A stretch of DNA of 64,000 nt from Pseudoprevotella muciniphila (GTDB lineage: Bacteria > Bacteroidota > Bacteroidia > Bacteroidales > Bacteroidaceae), in the NCBI RefSeq assembly GCF_003265305.2, contig NZ_CP033459.1, positions 124,001 through 188,000 of the forward strand, given 5' to 3'. A program made the position numbers and the translations under genes. This document shows, piece after piece, positions 61,457 to 64,000 of the stretch. How positions within the stretch are numbered: position 1 is the first letter of the stretch; each line of letters begins with the position of its first letter. A model generated the notes under the pieces. The model worked only from the letters and a program-made list of their open reading frames with translations. It searched no databases and was not told where the DNA came from.

Positions 61457-62836
61457 ATGGTAAAAAAACATCTATTACTTTTGTCGCTGATTTTAGGCGG
61501 CATTTCATTGGCAAGTTGTTCCAATGAAGACGAATTGACTGATTTTAATTCAATGAATGACGTTGTGCAGACAGAAAACTCTTCAGATACTGATTACCTG
61601 AAGTACAAGAGGACGCCGGAAGAAGCAGAGGACCTCGTGCTGGATTTCTTAAGCGAAGTCTCGGCACAGCAAGTTATGTCTTCCAAGAAGCGACTGCTGA
61701 AACAGGCAACTCCCAAAATAGCAAACGTGGAAGCCCTCAGCAAGTCTTCGTCTATGAAAAGAGGGAAACTGAAAGATATTGAGCCGGTCTCCGGAATAGA
61801 CACATTGTTGTACATGGTTAACTTCACTGACGACAGTGGTTTTGCCATAGTTGCAGCCGACAAGCGCACCGACCCGCTTATTGCTTTCATTGATGAAGGC
61901 AATTTCAGTGCAGAAGACCTTGCCACGGAAGAAAATGAAGGTTTCCTCTTGGCTCTTGAGTCTGCAATAGATAATGAATTGGCTGATATAGAGGCATACA
62001 ACGAGGATTCTGTTACGCAGACAAACCATTATCAACCTAAGCTCAAAGACCTGGACACCAAAGGCTGGACTATCAATACCATAAAGACTCCTTTACTTCA
62101 AACTAATTGGGGACAGGGTATACCTTATAATACTTATTGCCCTGAACTTCCGGATTATTATATCAATATTGGAAATCATGCAGCAACAGGTTGTGTTATT
62201 ACAGCGTTGGCACAGATGCTTTCGTATTATCAGGTAGTTACAGAAGTGCCGTATGTGGCTTCTATTCCTCAGATACAAACTACCTTACATTGGAGTCAGA
62301 TTATTCAAGATTCTCAAAATAATAATGGACACCTAAATAATACAACATCTCAATCGACAAATGAAGTTGCATGTTTAATGAGATATCTTGGTACATGTAT
62401 TACGGTTGATTACGGAGTTACAAGCGGTGCTCAAAAAGAAGATGCTACAAATTTCCTTAAAGTTAAAGGACTTAATGTAAGCAAATGGGCAGACTTTAAG
62501 GAAAGTAGGATTATCAATACTTTATCCCAAAATTACATTATGTTTGGTTCTGGCTACGGAGAAAGAAAGAAAATTGCAGGCATCACGTACAAATACACGA
62601 AAGGTCACGTTTGGATTTATGATGGCTATCTTAATGCAACAAAAGATAACAACACCTTAAATATGGTTCATTGTAATTGGGGCTGGAACGGTACAAGAAA
62701 TGGTTATTATTTCTGTAAAGTCTTCAACACCCGACTTGGCGGCGAAATTCCAGATGATGGAGATAATACTTACATAGAAAGTTTATATGATTTCAGATAT
62801 AAATTTGAATACGCAATAGTTGCAAACAATTTATAA
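61457..62836 (+). CDS. C10 family cysteine protease (streptopain-like) lipoprotein
   Basis: A 459-residue secreted papain-fold protease. The signal peptide ends in GGISLASCSNED, a lipobox. Residues about 45-200 form a pro-domain of the SpeB/Spi_N type (GFAIVAADKRTDPLIAFIDEG). The mature enzyme starts near PLLQTNWGQGIPYNTYCP; catalytic Cys246 is in AATGCVITALAQML, His384 in GHVWIYDGY, and the active-site Trp region is CNWGWNGTRNGYYF. Relatives are streptopain, interpain and the Bfp/Btp proteases. It is flanked by two related small exported proteins, the second starting 7 nt after its stop. Confidence 0.92.
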   Translation: MVKKHLLLLSLILGGISLASCSNEDELTDFNSMNDVVQTENSSDTDYLKYKRTPEEAEDLVLDFLSEVSAQQVMSSKKRLLKQATPKIANVEALSKSSSMKRGKLKDIEPVSGIDTLLYMVNFTDDSGFAIVAADKRTDPLIAFIDEGNFSAEDLATEENEGFLLALESAIDNELADIEAYNEDSVTQTNHYQPKLKDLDTKGWTINTIKTPLLQTNWGQGIPYNTYCPELPDYYINIGNHAATGCVITALAQMLSYYQVVTEVPYVASIPQIQTTLHWSQIIQDSQNNNGHLNNTTSQSTNEVACLMRYLGTCITVDYGVTSGAQKEDATNFLKVKGLNVSKWADFKESRIINTLSQNYIMFGSGYGERKKIAGITYKYTKGHVWIYDGYLNATKDNNTLNMVHCNWGWNGTRNGYYFCKVFNTRLGGEIPDDGDNTYIESLYDFRYKFEYAIVANNL

Positions 62837-62843
62837 TACAATT

Positions 62844-63344
62844 ATGAGAAAAGTACATTTATTATCGATATCTATTATTCTTATAGCAATATCATTGTTT
62901 ACATCGTGCAGCGATGATTACGGACTTCCTTCTGACCCTATAAAGTGGACATCTGGCACACATAGTATCAAGATGGCAGACAAATATAATCATCAAGTCT
63001 TTATTGACGCAGATGCCGATACATTACAATTTAATTGTGTAAACTATTCATATCCGCTCATTACTAATTTAACAGAACCTGATACAGCTTTTGAATACAG
63101 AATTGGTATTAGTTCGGATGCAGACATTCCAGAAAAAGCCTCTTATTTCTTTATGGACACTCACGAACAGCATATTGACAGGCCTGACCTAAAAGTCGAG
63201 CTTAAAGATAATATCCTGATCATAATTGTTGATAAGAATACGAGTCAAAACCAACGAGTCTATGGCCTTTCGTTTGAAAACTCTGAAGGTGGCTTTCCAA
63301 GTCTTGGATTTATTTGTGTCTTCCAAGCTGGAATGAAGCCGTAG
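62844..63344 (+). CDS. Small lipoprotein, candidate protease inhibitor (copy 2)
   Basis: A 166-residue protein whose signal peptide ends in ISLFTSCSDD, a good lipobox. The mature domain (KWTSGTHSIKMADKYNHQVF, TLQFNCVNYSYPL, MDTHEQHIDRPDLKVELKD, FPSLGFICVFQAG) is homologous to the protein at 60877. The start is ATG 62844; a longer frame beginning at 62820 would overlap the protease gene. Only 7 nt separate it from the protease stop, so the two are translated together. Role as an inhibitor or immunity protein is inferred from position. Confidence 0.75.
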   Translation: MRKVHLLSISIILIAISLFTSCSDDYGLPSDPIKWTSGTHSIKMADKYNHQVFIDADADTLQFNCVNYSYPLITNLTEPDTAFEYRIGISSDADIPEKASYFFMDTHEQHIDRPDLKVELKDNILIIIVDKNTSQNQRVYGLSFENSEGGFPSLGFICVFQAGMKP

Positions 63345-63390
63345 AATTGATAAAACTCATCATTGTCGGTGTATTACGACTAATGCAAAC

Positions 63391-63428
63391 AAAAAAGTGT
63401 GGCAATGCTTATTTTGCCACACTTTTTT
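63391..63428. terminator. Bidirectional terminator between the protease operon and rng
   Basis: AAAAAAGTGTGGCAA (63391-63405) pairs with TTGCCACACTTTTTT (63414-63428); A and T runs serve both strands. Confidence 0.88.
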
Positions 63429-63446
63429 AATTTAGTAGATGATTTG

Positions 63447-64000
63447 TTATTGCATCTCTTTGTCCTCAAACATGAATATTTCATCGTTGTTTTCATCAAT
63501 AAATTTATATTCTAAAAAGGACAGGCTCTGATTGGGAATAATCTTAAATCCCAAACCGTAGCGGGCGTGCCACTTAATTTTCAGGCTGATAATGCCTTGA
63601 TTGATGTAAGCAGCCACAAACGGATGTACGTGAAGTCGGAATTTCGTGATTCCAAGATGTTTGGTGAGCCTACGAATTTTTCCTTCCAAAACATCTGTAA
63701 AGAGGAGGCTCGACTTGATATGCCCTGTGCCTCCGCATGTAGGGCATGATTCTTCAACGGTGATGTCCGTTGCAGGACGAACGCGTTGGCGGGTAATCTG
63801 CATCAGGCCAAACTTGCTCAGAGGGAGTATGTTGTGCTTGGCACGGTCCTTCTGCATGTTTTCGCACATGCGTTCGTAAAGTTTCTGGCGGTGTTCGGCT
63901 TCGCTCATGTCAATGAAATCGACCACTATGATGCCGCCCATGTCGCGCAACCTCAACTGTCGCGCCAGTTCGTCGGCTGCACCGAGATTTACGTCAAGTG
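63447..64000 (-). CDS. rng: Ribonuclease G/E family endoribonuclease, C-terminal part (cut by window edge)
   Basis: The frame is open to the window end and reads LDVNLGAADELARQ followed by LRLRDMGGIIVVDFIDM, the RNase E/G catalytic-domain core with the metal Asp, then KFGLMQITRQRVRP and the zinc-link CPTCGGTGH. It ends after a domain typical of RNase G (FRLHVHPFVAAYI). It cleaves single-stranded RNA in rRNA maturation and mRNA decay. The N-terminal S1 domain lies outside the window. Confidence 0.93.
   Translation of the reverse strand, partial: LDVNLGAADELARQLRLRDMGGIIVVDFIDMSEAEHRQKLYERMCENMQKDRAKHNILPLSKFGLMQITRQRVRPATDITVEESCPTCGGTGHIKSSLLFTDVLEGKIRRLTKHLGITKFRLHVHPFVAAYINQGIISLKIKWHARYGLGFKIIPNQSLSFLEYKFIDENNDEIFMFEDKEMQ

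Noticed and set aside
1-64000. CRISPR arrays, prophage, toxin-antitoxin pairs or restriction systems
   Set aside because: I saw no regularly spaced repeats and no cas, phage structural, toxin-antitoxin or methylase-like genes.

Overview
This window is chromosomal DNA of a Bacteroidales bacterium, most probably Prevotellaceae. The evidence is a cluster of type IX secretion genes (sprA, porU, porV), ZapA next to RNase Y, pyruvate phosphate dikinase, a Wzi-like protein, a Porin_10-type porin, DUF3244 and C10-peptidase genes, and promoters of the Bacteroidetes form TTTG-N19-TAnnTTTG, several of them exact. Both edges cut genes: a lipoprotein on the left and ribonuclease G on the right.

Layout. 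1-8 kb: lipoprotein (partial), pepD, a small membrane protein with an OmpH/Skp-like lipoprotein, tRNA-Ser(CGA) followed by a second copy of its 3' end, a porin, then wzi/lipocalin-like lipoprotein/HAD phosphatase on the minus strand. 8-11 kb: an unknown protein, a short ZapB-like coiled coil, zapA and rny. 11.4-15.8 kb: a secreted leucine-rich-repeat protein with a type IX sorting tail and a secreted M60 (mucin-type) metallopeptidase. 15.8-22.9 kb: a tripartite RND efflux operon ending in an LpxA-like acyltransferase. 23-27 kb: cca/pcnB-type nucleotidyltransferase, uvrB, ispF. 27-41.5 kb: porV, porU, an FAA-hydrolase-like protein with altered active site, the giant sprA, ruvA and a Dabb protein, all on the minus strand. 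41.6-43.7 kb: nagA, an HD-domain protein and a DUF3307 membrane protein.

43.7-47.2 kb is the clearest accessory island. It begins with a divergent fragment of the 3' end of panB, continues with palindrome-rich non-coding DNA and an 879-residue outer-membrane barrel gene, and ends with a 290-bp internally deleted insertion sequence with 21-bp perfect inverted ends. The intact panB, a HAD phosphatase and mazG follow. Near 49.7 kb a gene for signal recognition particle RNA runs without any spacer into tRNA-Thr(TGT), with one promoter upstream and one terminator downstream. Then come ppdK, ftsK, a LolA-like protein, trxB and udk on the plus strand.

58.4-63.4 kb holds what I consider the most interesting system: a membrane-spanning TPR regulator with a cytoplasmic helix-turn-helix, divergent from an operon of a DUF3244 protein, a cysteine protease of the streptopain (C10) family with its pro-domain, and two mutually related small exported proteins that flank the protease and are candidate inhibitors. 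The T9SS genes, the secreted LRR protein, the M60 peptidase and the C10 protease together suggest a host-associated, protein- or mucin-degrading lifestyle; this is inference. All coordinates were read by eye; alignments to named families come from memory and were not computed.
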